From NCBI GenBank assembly GCA_965222105.1, contig CBDCTQ010000059.1, positions 94,071-158,070 on the forward strand: a stretch of DNA of 64,000 bases, read 5' to 3'. Of this stretch, positions 18,977 to 27,404 are shown in pieces. Numbering within the stretch: the first letter of the stretch is position 1; the number at the start of each line of letters is the position of its first letter. Below the pieces are notes generated by a model. That model was not told the origin of the DNA. It made no database searches and worked only from the letters and a program-made list of their open reading frames with translations. Source of the stretch: CALGLS01 sp965222105. Its GTDB lineage: Bacteria > Bacteroidota > Bacteroidia > Chitinophagales > Saprospiraceae. The position numbers and the translations under genes are program-made.

Positions 18977-19474
18977 TTATTCCCTCTTCCGCTCCAGCAC
19001 CTTAAACACAAAGGCCCACTCATTCTTTTCGTCGGGTTGATGTGCTTCTTCCCATACCACCTTCCATTGGTCGAGTTCGATTTCGGGAAAGTAGACCGTT
19101 CCTGCTATTTTCAGATCGACTTCCGTCAAATACAACCGGTCGATGTAGGGCATGCTTAGTTGGTAGATCTCTCCACCACCGATGATAAAGGCCTCCTCCT
19201 CACTGTTGTCGAGTGCCAGTTGGAGGCCTTCCTCTACCGAATGTACCACCAGGCAGTTCGACACCCGGTAAAAGGGGGCGCGGGTCACGATCACGTTGGT
19301 GCGTTTGGGCAGGGGGCGACCAATCGACTCATACGATTTACGACCCATGATAACGTGGTGGCCCAATGTGGTTTTTTTAAAATATTTCAGGTCGGCAGGC
19401 AGATACCAGGGGATGCCGTTATTGGCTCCTATGACGTTGTTGTGGGCAATGGCTGCTATGGCGGATACGGTCAT
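18977..19474 (-). CDS. folA: Dihydrofolate reductase
   Basis: The 165-residue product carries the classic DHFR signatures: IAAIAHNNVIGANNGIPWYLPADLKYFKKTT at the N-terminus, VIMGRKSYESIG (about 42-53), and EEAFIIGGGEIYQLSMPYIDRLYLTEV (about 92-118). It reduces dihydrofolate with NADPH in the cytosol. It is the last gene of the minus-strand run that includes the rod-shape genes, 33 bp after the PBP2 gene; in many relatives a rodA gene occupies that place. Its 3' end is 6 bp from the convergent thioredoxin gene. Confidence 0.96.
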   Translation of the reverse strand: MTVSAIAAIAHNNVIGANNGIPWYLPADLKYFKKTTLGHHVIMGRKSYESIGRPLPKRTNVIVTRAPFYRVSNCLVVHSVEEGLQLALDNSEEEAFIIGGGEIYQLSMPYIDRLYLTEVDLKIAGTVYFPEIELDQWKVVWEEAHQPDEKNEWAFVFKVLERKRE

Positions 19475-19507
19475 TTTGATTTGTTGATCCCGATACGATT
19501 TGGGGAC

Positions 19508-21361
19508 TTAAGGATTGACCAAATCGGCCTTCACCATTTTTTCCTCCAGGTATTTTTTCGACTCGCTGATTTCCCCTTTGAGGTATTTTTCGATCATCAG
19601 TCCGGCGATGGGAGCGCCGTAGTTGGAGCCCCATTCGCCGTGTTCGACGTATACGGCGATGGCGATCTGTGGTTTTTCTTTGGGAGCAAAAGCAAAAAAT
19701 ACCGAGTGATCTTTTCCATGTGGATTTTGGGAGGTACCCGTTTTACCACAAACGACGACTTCGGATACGGCGGCTGCGTTGCCCGTACCTCCGCGTACGG
19801 CCATTTCCATACCATCTACGACGTAGTTGAAGTATTCCGGGTCGATGCTCATCTTTTTTCTTTTCAGAAAACGGTCGGGGATGGGAGCGATCCCGTTTCT
19901 GAATCTTTTGGCCAGGTGTGGGGTGACGTAAAAACCTCTGTTGGCGATGATGGCGGCCAGGTTGGCCATCTGGACAGTGGTCATCTCTATTTCTCCCTGT
20001 CCGATACCTATCGACATGATGGTGGGCGATTTCCAGCCTCCCTGGTTGCGGTAGAGGTAGTCGTAGAATTCCACGTTGGGCACGTTGCCTCCGCCCTCGT
20101 TGGGTAGGTCGATTTGGAGGGGCTTGCCCAGGCCGAATTCGTAGAGGTATTTTTCGAAAAGGTCGAGGCCGGGTTCGGGGTGGTAGTAGTCTTTTATTTC
20201 GATGATGTTGCGAAAGGTCTGAAAAAAGTAGGTGTTGCAGGAGTGTTGCAGGGCCACCGACACGTTGTAGGCGTAGGGGTGGAGGTGGCATCCTCTGGGT
20301 TTGTCGGCGCCTTTGTAATAGTAGCCTCCGGCGCAGGCGAATCCCTGATTTGGTTGGAGTACGCCTTCCTGCATGGCAACGAGGGCCACTACGGTTTTAA
20401 AAATAGAGCCGGGGGGATATTTGGCCATAAGCGACCGGTCGAGAAAAGGCTTGGAGGTGGTATCCTGCAACAGTTGGGTAAATGCTGTTCCGCGGTTGCG
20501 GTTGATGGTCAGCAGGTTGGGGTCATAACCCGGCGATGACAGCATGGTGAGTATTTCTCCTGTTTCGGGCTCTATAGCTACGATGCTTCCGCTTTTATTT
20601 TGCATGAGGCGTTCGCCATAGGCCTGTAGTTCGAGATCGAGGGTGGTGACCAGGTCTTTTCCGGAAACGGCGGTGGAGTCTTTCCCCCCTCCTTCGTAGG
20701 AGCCTACCATTCTGCCGAGGTTGTCCTTAAAAATATGGCGCACGCCTTTTTTGCCTCGCAGTTCATCGTCGTATTGAAGTTCGAGGCCGGTGGCGCCGAT
20801 GTAGTCGGCCAGTTGGTATTTGCCTTTGGAGGCTTCTATCTGGACACGGCTTACCTCACTTAGGTAACCCAGTACGTGGGGCGCTTGTTGGTGTGGATAG
20901 CCGCGCACGTTGCGAAGCCGCACTTCAAATCCCGGAAAGAGATAGAGGTTTTCCTGAAGGCGGGCATAGGTCTCGGAAGTCAGTTTTGACATAAAGACAA
21001 ATGCCTTTCTCTTGGAATAGCGGATGTCTTTGAAATCTTTGTCCAGACGGGATTCAAAATCCGATATGGAATCGATGCCGACGAGATCACAAAAATAGGA
21101 AGTGTCCATCCGGGGGTCGATCTGGTTGTAGGTGACCATGAGGTCGTAGATGGGCTTGTTGTGAACGAGGAGTCTTCCATCGCGGTCGTATATCAGCCCG
21201 CGAGAGGGATATTGTACATCGGCACCAATGGCAATGGCCTGTGCCCTTTTTTTGTGGGAGGAGTCCAGCAGTTGTATTTGCATGGCTTTGCCGAGCAGTA
21301 AAATGGCAGCCAGCAAAAATACTGTCTGGATGATACCATATCTGTTTTTATTATCGTTCAT
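19508..21361 (-). CDS. mrdA: Penicillin-binding protein 2 (elongasome transpeptidase)
   Basis: The 617-residue class B PBP has one N-terminal membrane helix (about 9-28), a PBP dimerisation domain (about 45-240) and a transpeptidase domain with all three motifs: SIFK (Ser at about residue 319), SCN (HSCNTYFF) and KTG (CGKTGTSQNP). It crosslinks peptidoglycan during elongation. The frame starts at 21379, but MNDNKNRYG from the ATG at 21361 is the natural start, giving a short cytosolic tail. It lies 39 bp downstream of mreD in the rod-shape operon; rodA, its usual partner, is not adjacent. Confidence 0.95.
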   Translation of the reverse strand: MNDNKNRYGIIQTVFLLAAILLLGKAMQIQLLDSSHKKRAQAIAIGADVQYPSRGLIYDRDGRLLVHNKPIYDLMVTYNQIDPRMDTSYFCDLVGIDSISDFESRLDKDFKDIRYSKRKAFVFMSKLTSETYARLQENLYLFPGFEVRLRNVRGYPHQQAPHVLGYLSEVSRVQIEASKGKYQLADYIGATGLELQYDDELRGKKGVRHIFKDNLGRMVGSYEGGGKDSTAVSGKDLVTTLDLELQAYGERLMQNKSGSIVAIEPETGEILTMLSSPGYDPNLLTINRNRGTAFTQLLQDTTSKPFLDRSLMAKYPPGSIFKTVVALVAMQEGVLQPNQGFACAGGYYYKGADKPRGCHLHPYAYNVSVALQHSCNTYFFQTFRNIIEIKDYYHPEPGLDLFEKYLYEFGLGKPLQIDLPNEGGGNVPNVEFYDYLYRNQGGWKSPTIMSIGIGQGEIEMTTVQMANLAAIIANRGFYVTPHLAKRFRNGIAPIPDRFLKRKKMSIDPEYFNYVVDGMEMAVRGGTGNAAAVSEVVVCGKTGTSQNPHGKDHSVFFAFAPKEKPQIAIAVYVEHGEWGSNYGAPIAGLMIEKYLKGEISESKKYLEEKMVKADLVNP

Positions 21362-21400
21362 GCAAATTTTTTTGGGCAACGCTTTTGGGCAACCTCGTTT

Positions 21401-21922
21401 TCAATCCAGCGGGTTGACCAGAAATTGCAAGATAGTGATAAAAAACATGGAAAGAAAGAAACTGCAGAGCGTGCGCAGGGCTATTTCCCCAAAAAGGTAA
21501 AAAGTAAAAACTTCTACTGAAAAGTAAAAGAATAAGTAAGCCAGCATCATGATTGCGGCATAGATCAAAAACCAGGAGGTCCCGAACCGGGCCCGGGTGG
21601 GGCTGAAGTTCATATTGTACCCGCCTTGCGGCGAAATAAACCGAAGGATCAACGGTCTGATGAAGGCGATGAATACGCAGGCACTCGCGTGGATGCCCAA
21701 CGAGTCGTAAAACAGATCGACGGTGATGCCGATGGCGAACCCCAACAATACGAGGAGGGCGTGGTGGATACGCAGGGGCAACCAAATGATGAACAAGGGG
21801 AATACAATAGCATGAAAATAATTGGAACGACTTCCTCCTATGGAAATATACTGCAACACCATTGCCTGCAATAACACCAGGCCAATAAAACGAACGGTAT
21901 TGGTAAGGATGGCATTATTCAT
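21401..21922 (-). CDS. mreD: Rod-shape-determining protein MreD
   Basis: The 173-residue product is almost entirely hydrophobic, with five or six membrane helices, as expected for MreD. The frame opens at 21952, but the ATG at 21922 (MNNAILTNTVRF) overlaps the mreC stop by 8 bp, the usual coupling. It forms part of the inner-membrane MreCD complex linking MreB to the peptidoglycan synthases. Assignment rests on position between mreC and the PBP2 gene plus the membrane profile. Confidence 0.9.
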   Translation of the reverse strand: MNNAILTNTVRFIGLVLLQAMVLQYISIGGSRSNYFHAIVFPLFIIWLPLRIHHALLVLLGFAIGITVDLFYDSLGIHASACVFIAFIRPLILRFISPQGGYNMNFSPTRARFGTSWFLIYAAIMMLAYLFFYFSVEVFTFYLFGEIALRTLCSFFLSMFFITILQFLVNPLD

Positions 21923-22757
21923 TTTTGGAGTTGCTGCCTTCGAGTTTCTCAATATCCTGCCTCATCAGGTTGTTGACCACATAGACATATTCGAGCCGCC
22001 GCAAGTCGTTGACCAGCCGGACGCTGATGCCGTGAACATTGCTGCCGGGTTCGTTCCACTGCGAGTCGACCGTACCCACCAACAAGTCCTTGGGAAAAAG
22101 GTCGGAATAGCCGCTGGTAACGATGGTATCGCCCACTGCCACATCCACGTATTTGGGTACATCCTCCATCCGGAATGTCCTTGGGTCGAAGCCCCGCCAC
22201 AGCAAAGATCCGAACTCATTGTTTTTTTTGAATTTGACACTGACCCGGCAGTTGCGATTGAGCAACGACATCACCTTGCTGTGATGATCGGATGTGGCTA
22301 CTACTATGCCGACAATGCCGTTTTGACCATCGGCGGCGATCACTCCTTTGCGTACTTTGTCGGATGTATCGGTTCCGTGGTTGATGCGGATGAAGTTGTG
22401 AGCACTGTTTACCATATTTCGGGTAACCCTGGCGGACATGTAAGTGTATTGTTGGGTTGAGTCGGAGCTCATGGTGCTGTCTCTAAGGATGGTATTAACG
22501 AAGCGGGCATTACTGAGTTGTGCCCGTAGTCGGGCATTTTCTGCGGCGAGGGTGTCGGCGATGTCCGACATTTTCAGAAAGCGCGTCCATTGGTCGATGG
22601 TATTGTAAAAATAACCGGTGACCTGTTGGGTGGTATTGTCGTATATGGCCTTTTGATTGTCGTTGTTGTTGATGATAAAAGAAAAGCAAATGAATTGCAA
22701 TACGACAAAGGAGATCAAACCGCCATACTTATAGAGTAAAAAAAAGAGATTGCGCAT
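21915..22757 (-). CDS. mreC: Rod-shape-determining protein MreC
   Basis: The 280-residue product has an N-terminal membrane helix (about 13-32), a coiled-coil segment (about 55-85, around ADTLAAENARLRAQLSNARF) and a periplasmic beta-barrel half containing RVTRNMVNSAHNFIRINHGTDTSDKVRKG-like and VGTVDSQ patterns typical of MreC. It scaffolds the elongation complex in the periplasm. It is downstream of mreB (90-bp gap) and overlaps mreD. Confidence 0.94.
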   Translation of the reverse strand: MRNLFFLLYKYGGLISFVVLQFICFSFIINNNDNQKAIYDNTTQQVTGYFYNTIDQWTRFLKMSDIADTLAAENARLRAQLSNARFVNTILRDSTMSSDSTQQYTYMSARVTRNMVNSAHNFIRINHGTDTSDKVRKGVIAADGQNGIVGIVVATSDHHSKVMSLLNRNCRVSVKFKKNNEFGSLLWRGFDPRTFRMEDVPKYVDVAVGDTIVTSGYSDLFPKDLLVGTVDSQWNEPGSNVHGISVRLVNDLRRLEYVYVVNNLMRQDIEKLEGSNSKNE

Positions 22758-22847
22758 GATGGATTATCACAATAATTATTGGTGTAACGTTGCCGTCCGG
22801 GTGTGCGCCTTGCAGAGAAAGCAGTCGGGCTGTGTCAGCCTCCAATG

Positions 22848-23879
22848 TCAAACACTCCTTCTATCGATGAGGAAGGAGAATTTGTCGGTGTTCTTCAGAG
22901 CGATCCCGGTACCTTTTACAACGGCCCGGAGCGGATCGTCGGCAACATGTACCGGCAACTTTGTTTTGGCAGCAATGCGTTTGTCCAGGCCGCGAAGCAA
23001 GGCCCCCCCTCCGGTGAGATAAAGCCCTGTTTTGTAAATATCGGAAGCCAGTTCGGGAGGGGTCGTTTCCAATGCTTTAAGGATGGCATCCTCTACTTTT
23101 GTAATGGACTTGTCGAGACAATGGGCTATTTCCTGATAGGTAATGGTAATTTGTTTTGGAATGCCCGACATGAGGTCCCGCCCGTTGACGGCAAAGTCAG
23201 CCGGAGGTTTGTCCAGATCTTGTAGGGCAGACCCCACGTTGATCTTGATCTGCTCGGCTGTTCGTTCTCCTATGAGTATGTTGTGCTGCCGTTTCATGTA
23301 GCTCATAATGTCGGCGGTAAATTCGTCGCCGGCAGTACGGATGGATTGATCGCAGACGATTCCCGACAGGGCGATGACGGCGATCTCGGTAGTGCCGCCC
23401 CCGATATCGATGACCATGTTGCCGACGGGCTCTTCCACATCCAGCCCGATGCCCAATGCAGCAGCCATGGGTTCGTGGATCAGATAGGTTTCTTTTGAGT
23501 CGACATGGTCGGCGGAGTCAAATACCGCCCTCTTTTCTACTTCTGTTATACCAGAAGGAATACAGATGACCATTTTCATATGGCTGAACAACTTCTTCCG
23601 GGTGCCGGTCATGTTGATCAGGCCTTCTATGAGGCTTTCGGCGGCCTGAAAATCGGCTATGACCCCATCTTTTAGTGGTCGCACGGTTTTGATATTCTCA
23701 TGGGTTTTTTCGTGCATCTGCATGGCCTTGGTGCCTACGGCGATGGTTTCTCCCGTTTTGCGGTTAATGGCTACAATAGACGGCTCATCTACAATGATCT
23801 TATCCTCCTGAATAATCAAGGTGTTTGCCGTTCCCAGGTCGATGGCCAGTTCCCGTGTGAAAAAGTTAAATAATTTCAT
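22848..23879 (-). CDS. mreB: Rod-shape-determining protein MreB (actin homologue)
   Basis: The 343-residue product shows the actin-family nucleotide motifs: AIDLGTANTLI (phosphate 1, about 12-22), MVIDIGGGTTEIAVIALSG (phosphate 2, about 158-176) and LTGGGALLRGLDKRIAAKT (adenosine, about 288-306). It forms membrane-associated filaments that organise cell-wall elongation. It is the first gene of mreBCD-mrdA-folA. A 171-bp upstream region holds a terminator hairpin and a -7-like element. Confidence 0.98.
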   Translation of the reverse strand: MKLFNFFTRELAIDLGTANTLIIQEDKIIVDEPSIVAINRKTGETIAVGTKAMQMHEKTHENIKTVRPLKDGVIADFQAAESLIEGLINMTGTRKKLFSHMKMVICIPSGITEVEKRAVFDSADHVDSKETYLIHEPMAAALGIGLDVEEPVGNMVIDIGGGTTEIAVIALSGIVCDQSIRTAGDEFTADIMSYMKRQHNILIGERTAEQIKINVGSALQDLDKPPADFAVNGRDLMSGIPKQITITYQEIAHCLDKSITKVEDAILKALETTPPELASDIYKTGLYLTGGGALLRGLDKRIAAKTKLPVHVADDPLRAVVKGTGIALKNTDKFSFLIDRRSV

Positions 23880-23976
23880 TAATTTATGTTACCTGTTTTC
23901 TGCATAGGGTCAGGGGGCAGTCAGCCGCACTAAAAAAGGAAGCACGCCGCGTCATTCCTTTACCCTTTCGGTCGGT

Positions 23977-23998
23977 AAAAAGGCCAGGGGCCTTTTTT
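23977..23998 (-). terminator. Hairpin terminator between the M16 gene and mreB
   Basis: A 9-bp perfect stem (23977-23985 with 23989-23997) around a 3-base loop has T-runs on both sides. Read on the minus strand it ends the M16 gene transcript. If the -7 element at 24009-24016 is used, it instead lies at the very start of the mreB leader and could act as an attenuator. Confidence 0.65.
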
Positions 23999-24008
23999 AA
24001 GAATCCTG

Positions 24009-24016
24009 CAAAGCTA
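24009..24016 (-). promoter_or_regulatory. Possible -7 element for mreB
   Basis: Reads TAGCTTTG on the minus strand, a perfect TAnnTTTG. No clear TTTG was found at the -33 distance, so this is a weak prediction. It would start transcription near 24002, about 120 bases ahead of mreB. Confidence 0.35.
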
Positions 24017-24050
24017 ACGAATTATTATGACAGTATACAGGAAAAATTTC

Positions 24051-25334
24051 TTATGCGGGACTCCCCACAACAACCTGGCACATTTCGGCGGGATGGAGGT
24101 ATTTTTTGGCCAGTTCCTGCAACCGGTCGGGGGTGATCGTTTGGAGGGTATCAACCAGTTTGTCGAAATCAGAAAATTCGAGTGATTCACTTACAATGGT
24201 CCTTACTACGTTGGCAATGTTGAACGGGCCGTCGAGCATAGTCAACAAATTGCCGCTCATATAGTTTTGAACCATTTTCAATTCCATTTTGCCGACAGGC
24301 TGCCGCTGCAACCGGTCCAGTTCGTGGTAAATTTCCTGTAAAGTGGCCGCTACTTGATCATTGCTCACTTCGGTGGCGATGCAAAAATAGCTGTCTTCGT
24401 GCATAGCGTCAATGGTCGAATAAATATTGTAAGTGTAGCCTTTTTCTTCCCGGATATTGGCCATCAGGCGGGAGCCGAAATAGCCCCCCAGCACGGTGTT
24501 GAGGAGGAGGAGGTCGTGAAAATCGTCGTGTTTGCGGTTGATGCGGAGCCGTCGGCCCACCCGGATGGCCGATTGCACAGCTCCCTCCTGATCGATGTGT
24601 AGCCGTTGAGGAGCCAGAAGATCATCCTGTCGGGGAAAATGCCGGAGGGGGGTAGCGCCTGTGGGCATTTGCCGAAAGCAATCGCTCAGCGTGGGGAGAA
24701 CCGATGGACTTATTTTGCCACTGAGTATGATGCAGCACTGGTTGGAAAGGTAGTTGTTTTTCCAGTGTTCGACCAGATGGGTGCGGTCAAGCATGGCATA
24801 GCCATCCATGTGGCTGTTGTAACCATAGGGGTGGTCGGTGCCGAACATTAGTTCTGTGATGGTGCGATAAGCGATCACATCGGGTTGTGCCAGTTCGATC
24901 CGTAGTCGTTGCCGACTGTTTTCTTTGTAGTTGACCAGTTCTTTTTGGGGGAATAACGGATGGATGATCATCTCGGCCAACAGGGCGGCCATTACATCGA
25001 AATGTTTGGTCAGGCATACCAGTTCTATATTCGACGTGTCGAGGTTGACCGGAAAACTGAGGTTACTTCCGTAAAAATCTATTTTTTCGGCTATTTCAGC
25101 AGCATGGTGTTGGGTGGTGCCTTCCTTAAGCATGGTCAGGGTGGCCCTCGCCACCATTTGGCGGGATTCGTAGGGCCGTCCGGCGTGGCATACGAAGTCG
25201 GTTTTGATCACATCTTGTGTGCCCATGTCTACCAGGTATACGGGGATACCACAGTCGAGGACTTGTTTTTCCGGTAAGGGCAGTTGCAGGTTCTGGATGG
25301 TCTGTACAGGTGGTGGTTCGCTTCTATTAGGCAT
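24051..25334 (-). CDS. M16 family (pitrilysin-like) protein lacking the HxxEH zinc motif
   Basis: The 427-residue product has the two-domain M16 fold pattern: an N-terminal strand set leading to a region where active members carry HxxEH (here VARATLTMLKEGTTQHHAAE, no HxxEH), and the C-terminal signature GGYFGSRLMANIREEKGYTYNIYS (about 280-303). It therefore corresponds to the non-catalytic half of bacterial M16 heteromeric peptidases. The catalytic partner normally lies beside it but is not found here; the neighbours are mreB and a lipoprotein. There is no signal peptide, so the cytosol or periplasm cannot be decided from sequence. Confidence 0.85.
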   Translation of the reverse strand: MPNRSEPPPVQTIQNLQLPLPEKQVLDCGIPVYLVDMGTQDVIKTDFVCHAGRPYESRQMVARATLTMLKEGTTQHHAAEIAEKIDFYGSNLSFPVNLDTSNIELVCLTKHFDVMAALLAEMIIHPLFPQKELVNYKENSRQRLRIELAQPDVIAYRTITELMFGTDHPYGYNSHMDGYAMLDRTHLVEHWKNNYLSNQCCIILSGKISPSVLPTLSDCFRQMPTGATPLRHFPRQDDLLAPQRLHIDQEGAVQSAIRVGRRLRINRKHDDFHDLLLLNTVLGGYFGSRLMANIREEKGYTYNIYSTIDAMHEDSYFCIATEVSNDQVAATLQEIYHELDRLQRQPVGKMELKMVQNYMSGNLLTMLDGPFNIANVVRTIVSESLEFSDFDKLVDTLQTITPDRLQELAKKYLHPAEMCQVVVGSPA

Positions 25335-25386
25335 TTGTTGATGTACTGCTGTAGGGTTGGTTTTGAGAATTGTGAAAGGATGCCAA

Positions 25387-26358
25387 TCATTTTTTCAGCC
25401 ATTCCAGTATTGCGTTTACATTTTTTTTGGCGACGTCTTCCGGAATGCCAACGGCTTGCATCTTTTCCATATCGATGGCTGTTTTTTCGGAGCCTTCTTT
25501 GGTGTTCAACACGATGTAGCGGTTGTTTCGCACACGGGCATTGATGGAAGTGTTGAGGGGTTTGGCTTCTTCAAAAAGCGGGTTGGTGGTCATCCCTGTC
25601 TGGTCCTGATTGAGGGAGGGGAGGAAGGCTTGTATGTTACCTTTGTCGTCGGGTAGGAGAAAGAGGGAGTGGTATGTTTCGTCGTCGTTGGAGAAGTATT
25701 CGGCCTGAGGCATGATGGGGCGGACGTTGTCTTTGTCGGAAAGGTCAAAAACCCAGGCCCCGAGGTCGAGGGCGTAACCGATAAGGTACTGATTCCAGGT
25801 GGTCAGTCCGGCGGGGGCGCCGGATTGGGCGTCTTGCGTCATTCTTTTGTTGAGGTATTTTGGCGAAAGCCGCTTCAACATTTTCCTTCCGGGCAGGTCG
25901 TAGCAAAATACGAATTCCATACCCTGCATACACAACACCTGGTTGGTGGCTTCGTAGGTATTGGGGCTGAGGTACCAGGGAAAGTCGGGGCTGTGGTTGA
26001 CGGGGAGGGTTTCCCGAAAAACGGTACTGCAATCGGTGGTGTTGATGGCGGTAAAGATGCGGTGGCTTTCGCCAAAATCGATGTCTTTGGTGGTAGAGTC
26101 GGCACTGATGGTTACCAGGGTTTGTGCCGGTCTTATCCAGTGTTGATTGTTGTCGAGAATGGAACCTTCGGGTTGGCAGTTATGTTTGTCGGCGGTGGCG
26201 GATTGGGCGGGGCGTTCTGGAGCGGTCGTATTTGTTTTATGACCTTCTTGTTGCGTTTCAGTAGATGGTGATGTGGAGGCAGTGGGTGCATCTCCTCCGC
26301 AGCCCAGCCCCAACAACATGGCAATGAATAAGATTGGATATATTGATAGTAGTTTCAT
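25387..26358 (-). CDS. Putative lipoprotein of unknown function
   Basis: The 323-residue product has a lipoprotein signal ending LGLGC (Cys at about residue 20), then a Thr/Ser/Pro-rich linker (about 22-60) and a mostly beta-rich domain with seven or so strand-like stretches that might be a small propeller. I see no known motif. It lies 52 bp upstream of the M16 gene on the same strand, so they may be co-transcribed. Nothing here indicates a function. Confidence 0.65.
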   Translation of the reverse strand: MKLLSIYPILFIAMLLGLGCGGDAPTASTSPSTETQQEGHKTNTTAPERPAQSATADKHNCQPEGSILDNNQHWIRPAQTLVTISADSTTKDIDFGESHRIFTAINTTDCSTVFRETLPVNHSPDFPWYLSPNTYEATNQVLCMQGMEFVFCYDLPGRKMLKRLSPKYLNKRMTQDAQSGAPAGLTTWNQYLIGYALDLGAWVFDLSDKDNVRPIMPQAEYFSNDDETYHSLFLLPDDKGNIQAFLPSLNQDQTGMTTNPLFEEAKPLNTSINARVRNNRYIVLNTKEGSEKTAIDMEKMQAVGIPEDVAKKNVNAILEWLKK

Positions 26359-26422
26359 GGTTGGTCGTCAGTTTAAGCACAACAAAAAACGGTATTCTTA
26401 CAGACAATTGCAAGCCTGGCCA

Positions 26423-27370
26423 TCACATCCCCCTTCCCCATCCTCCCCTCGCCAACCGCAGCAATACCGAATCCTCCTTCCAAACCCTGAAATACGGCGC
26501 CTGCCTGGCTCCAAATTTTCGCCGTACCTTTTCAATAGCCGGTATCATACTCCCCTGAAAGTCGAACCGGTCGAGACCCAATTCTTTTTGGGCGTATTGA
26601 ATGGCTTCCCAAACCAACAATATACCCGCGCCACTGCTGCGCAAAGCCGGATCGTCGCCAGCCATGAGGTAATAAGCAGACTGATTATCCCAAAGCAAGT
26701 AAACCACTGAATGTATGCGCTCCTGCTCATCAACCGCAAAAAAGAGTTTTCGGCATTGATGAGGCTCCATCGCGGCGTCGTATTTTTTCAAAAAAGAAAA
26801 GGGGATGGCAAAGGGTTTTCCCTGACGGGTAAAACTCATCGTCTGCACCCGATAGAAATCCTCCAGCGACCGGTTGGAAGTAACGCGGACGATCGACCGG
26901 GCTTTTTTGATCTTGTTGTTGCGGTAATCAGAATGGATGCCTTTGTACACATCGTCCAGGTTGTTCAGCGGGGCCAACACATAGGAATACATCGTCGTTT
27001 GGCGATATCCTTTCCAGTAAAACGGCAGCCAGTCGGTGATGGCGTAGTGAAAATTTTGGTGAAAAGCAGCCACTTTCGGCAATTGTTCGATCAGCTCTTT
27101 TACCATGCGCTGCAATTTGGGTGACTTCCGGAACGACCGGGTTACGTACGGCCCCATCATCTTGGTCAGCCAGGGCATGCCGATGTATCTAAATGGTCCC
27201 TTTCTCACCAGGTAGTAAGGCAGGGCAGCCACTACCTGGCCTCCACGTTGCACACAAACCACCTCCCAATTCCCCTTTTGGCAAACGGCATTGAGGTACC
27301 AGGGCTGCATGAATATGGGCAGTTCGGGTTCTGATTGGCAAAAGGCCTGGTACATGGATTTTGAATGCAT
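26423..27370 (-). CDS. FemAB/GNAT-fold acyl- or aminoacyl-transferase-like protein
   Basis: The frame extends to 27463, but the ATG at 27370 (MHSKSMYQAF; another at 27355) avoids overlapping the divergent gene, giving 315 residues. It has two GNAT-like halves: an N-terminal region with WEVVCVQRGGQVVAALPYYLV and a C-terminal region with KARSIVRVTSNRSLEDFYRV and SAYYLMAGDDPALRSSGAGILLVWEAI, the pattern of the FemAB-like acetyltransferase family (PF13480). Members transfer amino acids or acyl groups to peptidoglycan precursors, sugars or lipids. It is divergent from the adenylation gene, which suggests a shared pathway. Confidence 0.72.
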   Translation of the reverse strand: MHSKSMYQAFCQSEPELPIFMQPWYLNAVCQKGNWEVVCVQRGGQVVAALPYYLVRKGPFRYIGMPWLTKMMGPYVTRSFRKSPKLQRMVKELIEQLPKVAAFHQNFHYAITDWLPFYWKGYRQTTMYSYVLAPLNNLDDVYKGIHSDYRNNKIKKARSIVRVTSNRSLEDFYRVQTMSFTRQGKPFAIPFSFLKKYDAAMEPHQCRKLFFAVDEQERIHSVVYLLWDNQSAYYLMAGDDPALRSSGAGILLVWEAIQYAQKELGLDRFDFQGSMIPAIEKVRRKFGARQAPYFRVWKEDSVLLRLARGGWGRGM

Positions 27371-27391
27371 ATGAAAAAAGTCACTTCTTCC

Positions 27392-27399
27392 TATATTTG
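27392..27399 (+). promoter_or_regulatory. -7 promoter element immediately before the adenylation gene
   Basis: TATATTTG is a perfect TAnnTTTG, ending 5 bp before the ATG at 27405. Transcription would begin at or just before the start codon. No TTTG is present at the expected -33 position, so confidence is modest. Confidence 0.4.
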
Positions 27400-27404
27400 C
27401 CGCT

